Source of the DNA: Vibrio ulleungensis
GTDB taxonomy: Bacteria; Pseudomonadota; Gammaproteobacteria; Enterobacterales; Vibrionaceae
Assembly (NCBI RefSeq): GCF_016900875.1
Contig: NZ_JAFEUM010000001.1
Span: forward strand, 758,918 to 822,917
Reading direction: 5' to 3'
DNA: 64,000 nt
Shown here: positions 1-9,173 of the stretch, one piece after another
Numbering within the stretch: the stretch's first letter is position 1
How the letters are laid out: each line of letters starts with the position of its first letter
Position numbers and translations under genes: made by a program
Notes under the pieces: model-generated
The model's database searches: none
Seen by the model: only the letters and a program-made list of their open reading frames with translations
Told to the model about the DNA's origin: nothing

Positions 1-1479
1 CGTCGTCAGGTTATTACGCCTATAAGGCAGTTGGTGAATTCACTTCAAACTACACATAATGTACCCCAAATCGAGAAACTGTCGGGCAATAGTGAGGTCG
101 CTAGGCTGAATAATGCGTATGTCGATTTGGTCGATCGAGTGCAATACATTTCAAACTCAGATCGCCTTACCGAATTGGGAAATCGTCAAAGTTTTGATCT
201 CTGTTTGGAAGAAGAGATTACGCGCGCAAACGCAGGCCAAACTGTCGTTGCGGTCTTGCACATTGACCTAGACAACTTTAAAAAAGTGAACGACCACTTT
301 GGTCATCAGCTCGGTGATGAACTATTAACCGATTTCTCGACGCGGTTGCTCGAGTTTCTTGATAGCAAAGACGCAATAGTTACCGTAAGTCAACGTCGAA
401 AGGTTGATTACATTGCCAGATTAGCCGGTGATGAGTTTGGAGTGATTTTCAATAATGTTGCGGACAGCGATTCAGCTGAAACCATTGCGTTGGAAATTAA
501 TCAGTACTTTAGCTCAGGTTTTAACCTTCAGGGGAAACTGCTTGATGTGCAAGTGAGTATTGGTGTCGCTATTTATCCAGAGGTTGCGAAAAGTCAGGCT
601 GAGTTGGTGCTTTATAGCGATGAAGCAAAGCATCAAGCCAAGCATCGGGGCAAAAATCAAGTTCAGGTATTTACCAAGGAAATCGCTGATAACCTAGAGT
701 TGCGAAAGTTTATCGAATCGGTATTGGTCAAGAGCTACCATGGTGATAAGTTTGAGTTGGCATTTCAACCATTGTTTAACAGCAAAACCATGGAAATTGT
801 GTGCTATGAAGTTCTATTACGTTGCCCAATGCTTGCTGTTCACGGTATCGGGCCAGATAAGTTTATTCCAATCGCAGAAGCCACAGGGTTAATTAGATTG
901 ATTGATTTATGGGTGATTGAAAATGCGTTTAAAGCACATAATCGACTTGTAGAGCAGGGTTACAAAGGTAAAGCGGCGATAAACATTTCAGCGTTAGAGC
1001 TTAACAACCCTAACTTCCCACAAGAGCTAGAAAGGTTACTTACTCAGTATCAAATCAACCCTCATACTATCGAACTAGAAATTACTGAAACCAGTTTGAT
1101 CGACAGCGGTGAAAAAACAGAAAGAATACTCTGGTCGATCAAAAGGACAGGTGTCAATCTTGCTTTGGATGACTTTGGTACTGGCTTTACTGGCCTTTCA
1201 CAGTTAGCAAAGTACCCAATAGATACGCTAAAAATTGATCGTTCTTTTGTCTCTAATCTCACTACAGATAACGATAACCAGCAGACGATGTTTAATGTGA
1301 TAGTACAACTAGCGACCATTTATGGTTTGGATACTGTGGCAGAAGGTGTTGAAACTGAACAAGAATGTGAAGCAACAAGAGCTAAATGTACGTATCTACA
1401 AGGCTACTATTTGTCAAAACCAGTAGGGTTTGATGAACTTGTTGAAAAAATCGAGGACTCTGTCGCGGAAACAACTTAA
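1..1479 (+). CDS. GGDEF-EAL cyclic-di-GMP turnover protein, 5' end outside window
   Basis: The frame is open from base 1, so this is the C-terminal 492 residues of a longer protein. Residues 1-50 look like the end of a HAMP linker (Pro-Ile-Arg-x-Leu then a Glu-Val-x-x-Leu-Asn helix), so a membrane sensor part probably lies upstream; the TTG/GTG codons near base 31 are not needed as starts. A GGDEF domain follows with an AGDEF signature at about residue 142. The EAL domain has EVLLR at about 270, DDFGTG at about 390 and EGVE near 440. The EAL-type residues for metal binding and catalysis look intact, so phosphodiesterase activity is likely; cyclase activity with AGDEF is possible. It is followed by a c-di-GMP-type operon on the same strand. 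Confidence 0.9.
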   Translation, partial: RRQVITPIRQLVNSLQTTHNVPQIEKLSGNSEVARLNNAYVDLVDRVQYISNSDRLTELGNRQSFDLCLEEEITRANAGQTVVAVLHIDLDNFKKVNDHFGHQLGDELLTDFSTRLLEFLDSKDAIVTVSQRRKVDYIARLAGDEFGVIFNNVADSDSAETIALEINQYFSSGFNLQGKLLDVQVSIGVAIYPEVAKSQAELVLYSDEAKHQAKHRGKNQVQVFTKEIADNLELRKFIESVLVKSYHGDKFELAFQPLFNSKTMEIVCYEVLLRCPMLAVHGIGPDKFIPIAEATGLIRLIDLWVIENAFKAHNRLVEQGYKGKAAINISALELNNPNFPQELERLLTQYQINPHTIELEITETSLIDSGEKTERILWSIKRTGVNLALDDFGTGFTGLSQLAKYPIDTLKIDRSFVSNLTTDNDNQQTMFNVIVQLATIYGLDTVAEGVETEQECEATRAKCTYLQGYYLSKPVGFDELVEKIEDSVAETT

Positions 1480-1568
1480 GAGTTTGCTAATAATGCATAT
1501 CCTAATATTGTTAAGCAGGTAACTATACCGTACAATGTGCGAAAGCGTAATGTAATGGAAAAGTACTA

Positions 1569-3662
1569 GTGAAAAGGGATATTCTTAAGCTTTGTATCGC
1601 TCTAATGATCTCTGGGCAGTGTGTCGCAGACGATTTGGATGCATTGCTGGATTTGGACTTTGACGAGTTGTCAGGGTTTGACGTTGAAATGGAAACAGCG
1701 GCAAAAAACGTCCAGTCTCTAAATGACATACCTGCTTCAGTATACGTGATCAGTAACGAACGCATCGTTCGAAGCGGTTACACGTCTATTTCTGAACTTC
1801 TCTCGTTAGTTCCAGGTTTCTTAACCACTAAATACAGTGAAAATGGCTCCGATATTTCAAGCAAAGGTTTTCACGACAGTTTCTACAACAAATTATTAAT
1901 TATGGTCGATGGCCGAAGTGTGTACAGTCCCGTTTATGGGGGCACATACATGGCCGATCTTGATTATTTAATCGCTGACATTGAGCAGATCGAAGTGGTC
2001 CGTGGTCCCGCAGGTACTATGTGGGGGGCTAACTCTGCTAACGGTGTGGTTAATATCATCACTAAATCTGCGCAAAATACGCAAGGAACGCACGTCTCGG
2101 CGTACGCAGGAGATTACGCCAATCGCAGTGCAGAAGTACGTCATGGATTTTCGTTTGGCGAATACTCGTTTGCAAAGGTGTTTTATAAGTACAAACACTC
2201 ACCGAGTACTTTAGAAGACGATGCGCTGATCAGAGAAAGTCATCAATACGGTGCTGCGTACGAGTTGTATGCTGATAAACATACTCTGTTGGTGCAGGTA
2301 GGTGGAGAGTCGTCCACAGAGGGCTCTGTAGAGTATTGGTATACGTCAGAATACGATCCTATAGGTGATTACTATTACTACAGTGAAAGCGAAAACCCAT
2401 CCACATTAAATAGCCACTCCTGGAATTTAAACGTACGCCACCAATTTGCGGCATCTTCTGAGACAAACTTCAACACCTCGATCTTTGTAAACTATGACGC
2501 TGATAATGATCCATTTGCAGAAGGTGATTATTTACATGCCGAGCTCGATAGCTACATGAATACTGAGCTTTCTCAAACCACATCTCTACTCTTTGGTGGT
2601 GGTATTCGAGCGGTCACTATCAACTTCGAAAATCACATATCAAATTACAACTATGAGCATTTTTTGCTTGGTCAACGAGCTGCGGTAAATGACACGAAAC
2701 ATAGAGACTACGCTTATAACCTTTATGGGCAAGTCGAAGTGTGGCTCAGTGACAAGTTTAAGTTAGTTGCAGGCGCTAAGGCAGAGCATTTTTCGCAAAA
2801 TGATAGCACTGAACTTTCCCCTCAATTAAGAGGGCTATATAACATTAACAGTCATCACTCTATTTGGGGCGGTGTTGCTCGGGCCGTTATGCTTCCTAGC
2901 TACCTTGATACTGAAATGGACGAAGCGAACGGCTTATATGGCTTTCCGGATCTGTATCTATCTGATCCAGAGTTAGAAAACGAGTCTGTGATTACTGCTG
3001 AATTAGGTTATCGCTACAACCCAAGCGCGACTATTGGAGTAGACACAGTGTTGTTTGCCTCCCAATATAAAAACTTGCGCGGTGTGAGTTATATGGACTG
3101 GGGATACAGCGATCCAGGCAGAGTTGAACAATCTGATATTTATGATCCATTAATCTCCGAATCTTACACCTCATATTTAAACTCAGATTATGATGCCAAA
3201 ACATTAGGCGCAGAGCTGGCTATCAACTATCAACCCATTTCAAATTGGTCTCTGTTCGCAACTTACGCTTATTTAACGATCGACTCGGACTGGTCCGGGG
3301 TGGCTCGAACAGATGAAGATGCAGTTTACGTCGGCACATATGGTGAAAGTTACTACGACATTGACACACAACATACAGCAACAATTCAAAGCTTATGGTC
3401 GGTTACTGAACAATTCGATGTGGACTTAATTGGGCGCTACTTTAACCAAAAATTCCATGAAAGTGCATCCGATTATGAAGTCGATCCTTTCGCTGTTTTA
3501 GACGCACGCCTTGCTTGGCAAAAACAACAAAATTGGCCAAGTGTAGAGCTGATTGCACAAAACCTTCTCGGGGCTGGTTACAGTTATCTTAACCCAGAAG
3601 TGGCTTATTCTAGTTACATAAATGAACTGAAATGGTACGCACGTTTAACTTATGATTTTTAA
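1569..3662 (+). CDS. TonB-dependent outer-membrane receptor
   Basis: 697 residues from a GTG start: a short signal peptide ending near Cys-Val-Ala-Asp, a plug domain at about residues 45-165 (IPASVYVIS, then VDGRSVYSP, then EVVRGPAGTMWGANSANGVV), then a beta-barrel ending in Tyr-Asp-Phe as expected for an outer-membrane protein. It would import a ligand using TonB energy. The last 11 bases overlap the next gene, a YfiR-like periplasmic protein, which is followed by a GGDEF enzyme, so the three form one transcription unit. In this setting the receptor may act as a sensor or feed a ligand to the c-di-GMP pathway (inference). The substrate cannot be read from sequence. No convincing TonB box was seen. 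Confidence 0.88.
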   Translation: MKRDILKLCIALMISGQCVADDLDALLDLDFDELSGFDVEMETAAKNVQSLNDIPASVYVISNERIVRSGYTSISELLSLVPGFLTTKYSENGSDISSKGFHDSFYNKLLIMVDGRSVYSPVYGGTYMADLDYLIADIEQIEVVRGPAGTMWGANSANGVVNIITKSAQNTQGTHVSAYAGDYANRSAEVRHGFSFGEYSFAKVFYKYKHSPSTLEDDALIRESHQYGAAYELYADKHTLLVQVGGESSTEGSVEYWYTSEYDPIGDYYYYSESENPSTLNSHSWNLNVRHQFAASSETNFNTSIFVNYDADNDPFAEGDYLHAELDSYMNTELSQTTSLLFGGGIRAVTINFENHISNYNYEHFLLGQRAAVNDTKHRDYAYNLYGQVEVWLSDKFKLVAGAKAEHFSQNDSTELSPQLRGLYNINSHHSIWGGVARAVMLPSYLDTEMDEANGLYGFPDLYLSDPELENESVITAELGYRYNPSATIGVDTVLFASQYKNLRGVSYMDWGYSDPGRVEQSDIYDPLISESYTSYLNSDYDAKTLGAELAINYQPISNWSLFATYAYLTIDSDWSGVARTDEDAVYVGTYGESYYDIDTQHTATIQSLWSVTEQFDVDLIGRYFNQKFHESASDYEVDPFAVLDARLAWQKQQNWPSVELIAQNLLGAGYSYLNPEVAYSSYINELKWYARLTYDF

Positions 3663-4188
3663 GTTTAAGATCCACTTAAAATCGAACTTATTTCGCTACG
3701 CAGTTACCTGTGTAGCGATGTTTTGCTTAACGTACTTACCCAGTGGTCTGGCTGTCAGCGCCCAACTCAAGCCATTTGAAGCTAAAGCCATTTACCTGTT
3801 TAAAATCGCAAACTATATCAAATGGCCAGACGATGCTAACAAGGTACAGATCCACTACTGTATTTTTGGCGACAAAGAACTAAGAGATACCTTCGATGAC
3901 ATCGCCAAGAAGAAATTAGTCGCAGGCAAGCAGTTGGTGCCCGTTAACGTCATCGAGGAGTGCGACTTGGTGTATATGGGTAATAAGTTTCTGATTGATG
4001 AGCTGGCTCCTTATCAAATTTCGGTAGGTGATAAAGACCAATTTGCTGCTAAGGGTGGGCAGATAGAACTTAAACAAAACAAGAACAAACTCGAACTTAT
4101 CGTGAATTATCCATCGGTAAAAGAGAGCGATATCAGGTTGAGTTCCAAGTTACTAAAAATTGCGACGATCATTGAGGATCCATCGTGA
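3652..4188 (+). CDS. YfiR-like periplasmic regulator (DUF4154)
   Basis: 178 residues with an N-terminal hydrophobic signal segment (about 14-35). The mature part starts with the family hallmark of an FEAKAIYLFKIANYIKWP-type stretch, continues with a CIFGD turn and ends with the KESDIRLSSKLLKIA helix. YfiR proteins sit in the periplasm and hold an inner-membrane diguanylate cyclase (YfiN/TpbB) inactive until a signal relieves them. The gene overlaps the receptor gene by 11 bases and the GGDEF gene by 4 bases, so translation is probably coupled. The partner is likely the membrane cyclase encoded immediately downstream; this pairing is inferred from the known YfiBNR logic. Confidence 0.85.
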   Translation: MIFKFKIHLKSNLFRYAVTCVAMFCLTYLPSGLAVSAQLKPFEAKAIYLFKIANYIKWPDDANKVQIHYCIFGDKELRDTFDDIAKKKLVAGKQLVPVNVIEECDLVYMGNKFLIDELAPYQISVGDKDQFAAKGGQIELKQNKNKLELIVNYPSVKESDIRLSSKLLKIATIIEDPS

Positions 4189-6143
4189 TTAGGTATCGTT
4201 CAATCAAGAAAAAGATTCTCGCGCCTTTATTCCTGAGTATTGTCGTGATTTTTGTGTTTTTCCAAGGGATCACCGACTTTTTCCAGTACACCTTGTACCG
4301 CGATTCGCAACTTACTCATCTGCAAACGCTAGGTAGAACAGTGTCGTACAATTTAGAAGCGCCGCTGTTATTTGAAGATGTTGAGGCGGCGCAAGAGCAA
4401 ATAGATACCTTCAAAGCAGATCCATCTATTCTGTCCGTATTTCTTCACGATGCGATGGACAATATGGTTGCCATGTATCAACCCAATACCGATAAAGATT
4501 GGTTTCAAAGCATTAAGTTTAATTGGGAGCTAGAAGGTGCTGTCGCGTCGTCAGGTAAACTATTTGTGTATATTCCAATTAACGTTGACGATGAGTTAGT
4601 CGGAAAACTAAAAATCGTATCTGATGTCAATTTCGATAAAAGTAAGATCCAGCACATCATTGAGGGTGGTAGTCTGATCGTGCTCTTAGGCATCGGTATA
4701 CTGTACTACCTTTATGGTCGTCTGAGTCGACTCATACTTGTCCCTGTTTACCAAATCAAAGAAGCCATGGCTGCGCTGCTGGAGAACAGTAGCAATATTG
4801 AACCCATCAATATTAAGCAGTATGACGAGCTCGGCGACTTGGTTGATGGGTATAACACCATGATCTCGAGGATAAGAGCGCGCGATCGACAAATAGCTGC
4901 GTCGATGGACAAGTTAGAAAGTGAGCGAAATTTTGCGAACGAACTGATTGAATCCATCGCCCATGGCTTGCTTGTAGTGAATGACAAAGGCCTCATTAAG
5001 CAAGACAACCAACATGCGGGTATGCAGTTTGGTGTGGTGGGCTCAATGGTCGGCACCAATATCAATCAATATTTTGATATGCCAGATAAGAGCAAGATAT
5101 TGATGGCTCTGTTGGGTCGCGAGCATCTAAACGATGCGTTATTTACCGTGACGACACCGTCAAAAGAATCTCGAATTTTACGTGTGACTACTTTACAGAC
5201 CACGGATTCCAAAATGGTGTTGTTTTCGATATTTGATATTACCGATGAGCTCGCTAGAACTTATAAACAGCAATTGGCCACTGGGATATTTGAAAACAGT
5301 CAAGACGGCATCATGGTGCTCGATAAAGATGGCAAAATAATAATGGTGAATCCTGCTTTAGAGAAGCTATCTGGCTATAAAGAAGACCATCTAATCAATG
5401 AGTTAATCTATAAAGTATTTAATGGTGATGAGTGCCGACGCAGTGTTGACAGTATTCGTAAGGCTGCGATGGAGCATGGCAGTTGGGAAGGAGAAATTGT
5501 TGAATACCATCGCGATGGAACTGCACTTCCTGTAAAGGTTCAGGCTAGATTGATTTCTAGCAGTGTTAGTGATGTGAACGTAGACAGTGACTTGGTGCTG
5601 ATATGCAAAGATTTACGGGATCAAAAAGAGATGGAAAGACTTGAGCATATCGCCTCCCACGACCCTTTGACTCAATTGGCAAACAGAACAAAGCTCCTAT
5701 CTCAAACACAAAAGTTGCTTGATAACGGTCATCAAGGGGAGTTTGGTATGCTGTTTTTAGACCTCGACGGGTTTAAATCGATCAATGACCAATGGGGTCA
5801 TGACGTCGGTGACTTTGTACTAAAGACAGTAGCAACGCGATTACAAAGCGTAGTTAGAGATGATGACCTAGTGTGCCGTCTTGCGGGCGATGAGTTTGTT
5901 ATCCTGGTTAACCAGTCCACAAATGCCTTGTGCAGTTCGTTGGCGGAGCGGGTGCTTAATGCGATTGCAGAGCCAATAAATTTTGAAAGTAATGTGCTTA
6001 AAATTGGGGTTAGTATAGGCATTCATATGACTGACAAACATTATGATGAAACCGAAGCCAGTGCGGTAATTAAGCAAGCGGATAAAGCGATGTATCGAGC
6101 TAAGTTTCTTGGTAAAGGGCAATTTGCGCAATCATCAAGTTAA
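4185..6143 (+). CDS. Membrane diguanylate cyclase, CHASE8-like/HAMP/PAS/GGDEF
   Basis: 652 residues from a GTG start overlapping the previous stop. A transmembrane helix at about 10-35 and another at about 158-178 flank a periplasmic region of CHASE8 type (LEAPLLFEDVEAA). A HAMP segment follows, then two PAS-like regions (about 245-350 and 362-465) and a C-terminal GGDEF domain with AGDEF at about residue 567 and the preceding DPLTQLANR and FLDLDGFK motifs. It should make c-di-GMP in the cytoplasm. The layout matches a YfiN-type enzyme controlled by the YfiR-like protein encoded just upstream, with two extra PAS sensors that YfiN lacks. There is no EAL domain. Its stop shares the TTAA bases with the convergent LysR gene. 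Confidence 0.87.
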   Translation: MIRYRSIKKKILAPLFLSIVVIFVFFQGITDFFQYTLYRDSQLTHLQTLGRTVSYNLEAPLLFEDVEAAQEQIDTFKADPSILSVFLHDAMDNMVAMYQPNTDKDWFQSIKFNWELEGAVASSGKLFVYIPINVDDELVGKLKIVSDVNFDKSKIQHIIEGGSLIVLLGIGILYYLYGRLSRLILVPVYQIKEAMAALLENSSNIEPINIKQYDELGDLVDGYNTMISRIRARDRQIAASMDKLESERNFANELIESIAHGLLVVNDKGLIKQDNQHAGMQFGVVGSMVGTNINQYFDMPDKSKILMALLGREHLNDALFTVTTPSKESRILRVTTLQTTDSKMVLFSIFDITDELARTYKQQLATGIFENSQDGIMVLDKDGKIIMVNPALEKLSGYKEDHLINELIYKVFNGDECRRSVDSIRKAAMEHGSWEGEIVEYHRDGTALPVKVQARLISSSVSDVNVDSDLVLICKDLRDQKEMERLEHIASHDPLTQLANRTKLLSQTQKLLDNGHQGEFGMLFLDLDGFKSINDQWGHDVGDFVLKTVATRLQSVVRDDDLVCRLAGDEFVILVNQSTNALCSSLAERVLNAIAEPINFESNVLKIGVSIGIHMTDKHYDETEASAVIKQADKAMYRAKFLGKGQFAQSSS

Positions 6144-7039
6144 GCAGTGTCGGCCTGTAAAGTCCTTTTGCACAGTTCGACAAAGTGCTGATAAAAGCTT
6201 GGCAAGGGCTTGCTGATCTTAGTCACCAAGTACACTTTTTCTACGACTGGCAAACCAACGTTGATGACCGACAGCCGATCCTTGTACGGAGACAACTCTA
6301 CACAACTGCTGGGTAACACCGTAAATCCTACCCCTAGCGATATCGGGGCAAGGATTTGCTCGAGCTGATTCACAAAGCTAACTTGCGGTATATGCGCAAT
6401 GTCCATATCTGACAATAGTGAGTGCTGTGAAGAGTGTCTATATAGAGACAAGTAGTGAAGGGCGTCTGGATGAGCAACGAGCCCTAGCTGGTGCAAATAT
6501 TCTGCGCTCACCGTTTTGGCATCAGATAACTGAGGCACAACCAAGCTTAATTTCTGCAACCCAATTTGCTGATAGCTGAGCAAAGGATTGACCGCTTGTT
6601 GCGTTATCAACGCCACATCTGACTGCCCATTTAAGACACGATTCATTGCCCCTTGATTAGAACAAGACTCAAACGCAAAATGTAACTCGGGATAGTCTTT
6701 TTGAATATTGATGCAACGAGAGTACAACTGCTGCGTTAACGCTCCCGAACAGGCAACGCGCGCCAGCCCCTTGTTTGGGTCGTCAACAGTAATGGTGTCG
6801 AGCAACTGTTCATGCAGTTCTAGCTGCTCTAGCGCAAACTGATAAAGCTTATCGCCTGCAGGTGTGAGTTCAAAAGTTTTACCTTGTCGCTGAAGTAGCG
6901 GTGTACCACATTCTTGCTCCAATTTAGCGATATGCTGGCTCACTCCTGGCTGAGTCATATAGAGCTTTTCTGCCGTGCGGGTAAAGTGCCCTTCTTCAAC
7001 GAGTGCAATATAGGTGGTGAGCCATTTAGGGTTTATCAT
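6140..7039 (-). CDS. LysR-family transcriptional regulator
   Basis: 299 residues. The N-terminal winged helix is typical: FTRTAEKLYMTQPGVSQHI at about residues 19-37, followed by the LEQECGTPLLQR wing. The rest is the periplasmic-binding-protein-like effector domain. It is transcribed away from the oxidoreductase gene at 7231, with about 190 bases between them, the usual arrangement for a LysR protein that controls its divergent neighbour. It overlaps the GGDEF gene tail to tail by 4 bases. The effector is unknown. Confidence 0.88.
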   Translation of the reverse strand: MINPKWLTTYIALVEEGHFTRTAEKLYMTQPGVSQHIAKLEQECGTPLLQRQGKTFELTPAGDKLYQFALEQLELHEQLLDTITVDDPNKGLARVACSGALTQQLYSRCINIQKDYPELHFAFESCSNQGAMNRVLNGQSDVALITQQAVNPLLSYQQIGLQKLSLVVPQLSDAKTVSAEYLHQLGLVAHPDALHYLSLYRHSSQHSLLSDMDIAHIPQVSFVNQLEQILAPISLGVGFTVLPSSCVELSPYKDRLSVINVGLPVVEKVYLVTKISKPLPSFYQHFVELCKRTLQADTA

Positions 7040-7230
7040 AACTAAATATAATGAATGTGGTTGGTTTGAATAAATTATAGCAGAAAGTGTTTCACTGTGT
7101 CGGGCAGTGGTGGCTCCAAATAAATCGGGAATAAGCCACTGATTTTACGCTTTAATTATGCTCCCTACAGTATGACATTTTAGAATGGCGCTCTATAATT
7201 AAAGTGCGACCAATCATAAGGACATACACC

Positions 7231-8217
7231 ATGAAAGCGCTCACTTATCACCTGCAAATGGACAAATTTTACTTATCGGAACTTGTCGAGCCAGAACTAG
7301 AAAACGCCTGGGATGTTGTGGTGAAAGTGCACGCGGTAGGGCTTAATCCTGTCGACGCTAAAGTGAACTTTTGGAAAGCGTTAGTACCCGATATCGATAA
7401 TACCTTTGTAGGTGGTCTCGATGTCTCAGGAACGGTGGTTAAAGTGGGCGACAACGTAGAGTCTTGGGATATAGGTGACAAAGTCCTATACCACGGTAAT
7501 ATGCGCCGAACTCGCGGCGGCTGCGCTGAGTTTGCCGTACATGACGCTCGTACATTGACCTCTCACCCCGAAGTCAGCCATGAATTGGCGGCGGCCACAC
7601 CATGTGCTGGTTGGACAGCGTGGCGTGCGTTGGTCGATAAGCTGGATATTGAAACCCGTGACTCAATCTACATTGTAGGTGGTTCTGGTGGAGTGGGGGG
7701 ATTTGCTATTCAAATCGCCAAATACTTTGGGGTGGATAAGATCATTACCAGTTGCTCTGAAAAAAATCATGATTACGTCAGAGACTTGGGTGCAACACAC
7801 GTTATTGACTATCAAAAGCAAGACATCGTTAAAGAGATTATGGCCATTACTGATGGGCATGGTGTAGATGTGGCATTGGATTGTGTCGGTGGCGACAACG
7901 ATATAATTGCAGCTACCGCACTGGCATTTGAAGGCGAGATGGTGGAACTGGTGCAAACGGTTAGACCAAGTGAATACCCTGACGCATTTTTACGAGGGTT
8001 GAGCTTCCATCAATTGAGTTTAGGATCAGGTCATGTCAATGATCATTCTGGGCGTACAGGTATTACTGATGCGGGCGTTCAGTTTAATCAATTACTTGAA
8101 AATGGACACATCCGAGTTCCTGCGCTTGAGGTTATTGAACTCGAGCACGCAGCTAATGCGTTAAAAGATATAAGAAACCAAAGAACTGTCGGTAAAATTG
8201 TGGTAAAAATTGAGTAA
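7231..8217 (+). CDS. Zinc-independent medium-chain alcohol dehydrogenase / quinone oxidoreductase
   Basis: 328 residues. The start is placed at ATG 7231 because AAGGAC at 7218-7223 sits at the right distance; an upstream GTG at 7204 has no ribosome site. The N-terminal GroES-like domain includes VHAVGLNPVDAK, and the nucleotide-binding domain carries GGSGGVGGFAIQIAKYFG at about residues 151-168. No structural-zinc cysteine cluster is visible, which fits the NADPH:quinone oxidoreductase branch. It probably reduces quinones or enones in the cytoplasm. It is divergent from a LysR gene that probably regulates it. The substrate is not predictable. Confidence 0.85.
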   Translation: MKALTYHLQMDKFYLSELVEPELENAWDVVVKVHAVGLNPVDAKVNFWKALVPDIDNTFVGGLDVSGTVVKVGDNVESWDIGDKVLYHGNMRRTRGGCAEFAVHDARTLTSHPEVSHELAAATPCAGWTAWRALVDKLDIETRDSIYIVGGSGGVGGFAIQIAKYFGVDKIITSCSEKNHDYVRDLGATHVIDYQKQDIVKEIMAITDGHGVDVALDCVGGDNDIIAATALAFEGEMVELVQTVRPSEYPDAFLRGLSFHQLSLGSGHVNDHSGRTGITDAGVQFNQLLENGHIRVPALEVIELEHAANALKDIRNQRTVGKIVVKIE

Positions 8218-8240
8218 CATCCCACTAACACCACAATACA

Positions 8241-9116
8241 TTGAAGTACTTAGTCGCACTCCTAATTATGATGGCATTTGCGGCCAACTCGTTGTTGAGC
8301 CGCGTTGCCGTTTTCACTGAGGGAATGGATCCCTCATTATTTGCACTTTACCGAACCGCTAGCGGCGCACTTATGTTGTGTCTGTTACTGTTGGTGTTTA
8401 ACCGAAAACATGCATTGCAGTTGGTAGATCCGTCTCAATGGAAGCTTAAAGAAAACTGGTTAAGTGGCGCTTTCCTTGCACTGTATATGATAGGTTTTAG
8501 CTATTCGTATAAATCACTCAACGCTGGGCTAGGCGCGCTGTTGCTGTTTTCCACGGTGCAATTGGTGTTATTGGTAAGCAGTATTCGCATGGGTGAACGC
8601 CCTACAAAACTGCAGTGTATCGGCTATGCCATTACCATTGCAGGTATGGCTTCATTGGTCGTGCCTTCGTTAAGCGTGATGGGAGCGACGTTTATAGGGA
8701 TGGTGTGTGCTGTCCTAGCCGGCGTTGGGTGGGGAGGGTATACCTTGCTTGGTCGCCAATCGACACAACCGCTGTTTAGAACCGGTTTTGCGTTTATTGT
8801 TGCGACAGGATTTGTATTGTTAGGCTCTAGCGTTATTGGGCTTGACACTGCCGCAACGGATAAAGCTCTATTGCTGGCGTTAATTTCGGGAATGGTGACG
8901 TCGGCCTGCGCGTATGCTGCTTGGTATGCCCTTTTGCCACTCATTAGTCGATTTAGTGCTGCGTTATATCAGTTGTCCGTACCCGCACTAACATTTTTGG
9001 GTGCGGTTATATGGCTAAACGAAATTCCGAACTCGTTAGAAGTATTGGCTTGCGTTTTAACTTTAGCAGGTATTGTTGTGACTCAATTACCCTCACGTAG
9101 GGATTCGAAAAATTAG
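8241..9116 (+). CDS. EamA/DMT-family membrane transporter
   Basis: 291 residues, almost entirely hydrophobic, about ten transmembrane helices arranged as two EamA repeats. The first includes FAANSLLSRVAV and the second GVGWGGYTLLGR. Members of the drug/metabolite transporter superfamily export small metabolites or amino acids; the substrate here is unknown. The start is a TTG with no strong ribosome site, and ATG 8268 is an alternative that would shorten the first helix. It lies 23 bases after the oxidoreductase gene and probably shares its transcript. A bidirectional terminator follows. Confidence 0.82.
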   Translation: MKYLVALLIMMAFAANSLLSRVAVFTEGMDPSLFALYRTASGALMLCLLLLVFNRKHALQLVDPSQWKLKENWLSGAFLALYMIGFSYSYKSLNAGLGALLLFSTVQLVLLVSSIRMGERPTKLQCIGYAITIAGMASLVVPSLSVMGATFIGMVCAVLAGVGWGGYTLLGRQSTQPLFRTGFAFIVATGFVLLGSSVIGLDTAATDKALLLALISGMVTSACAYAAWYALLPLISRFSAALYQLSVPALTFLGAVIWLNEIPNSLEVLACVLTLAGIVVTQLPSRRDSKN

Positions 9117-9126
9117 CGAAAAAATA

Positions 9127-9162
9127 TTGGGTCATCGCCTCAAGAGCTGAGTGATGACCCAA
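9127..9162. terminator. Bidirectional terminator between convergent genes
   Basis: A perfect 10-bp stem, TTGGGTCATC at 9127-9136 and GATGACCCAA at 9153-9162, with a 16-base loop. It lies between the convergent EamA and yghU genes. T-tracts are weak on both sides. Confidence 0.7.
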
Positions 9163-9173
9163 TGAGATCGCTT

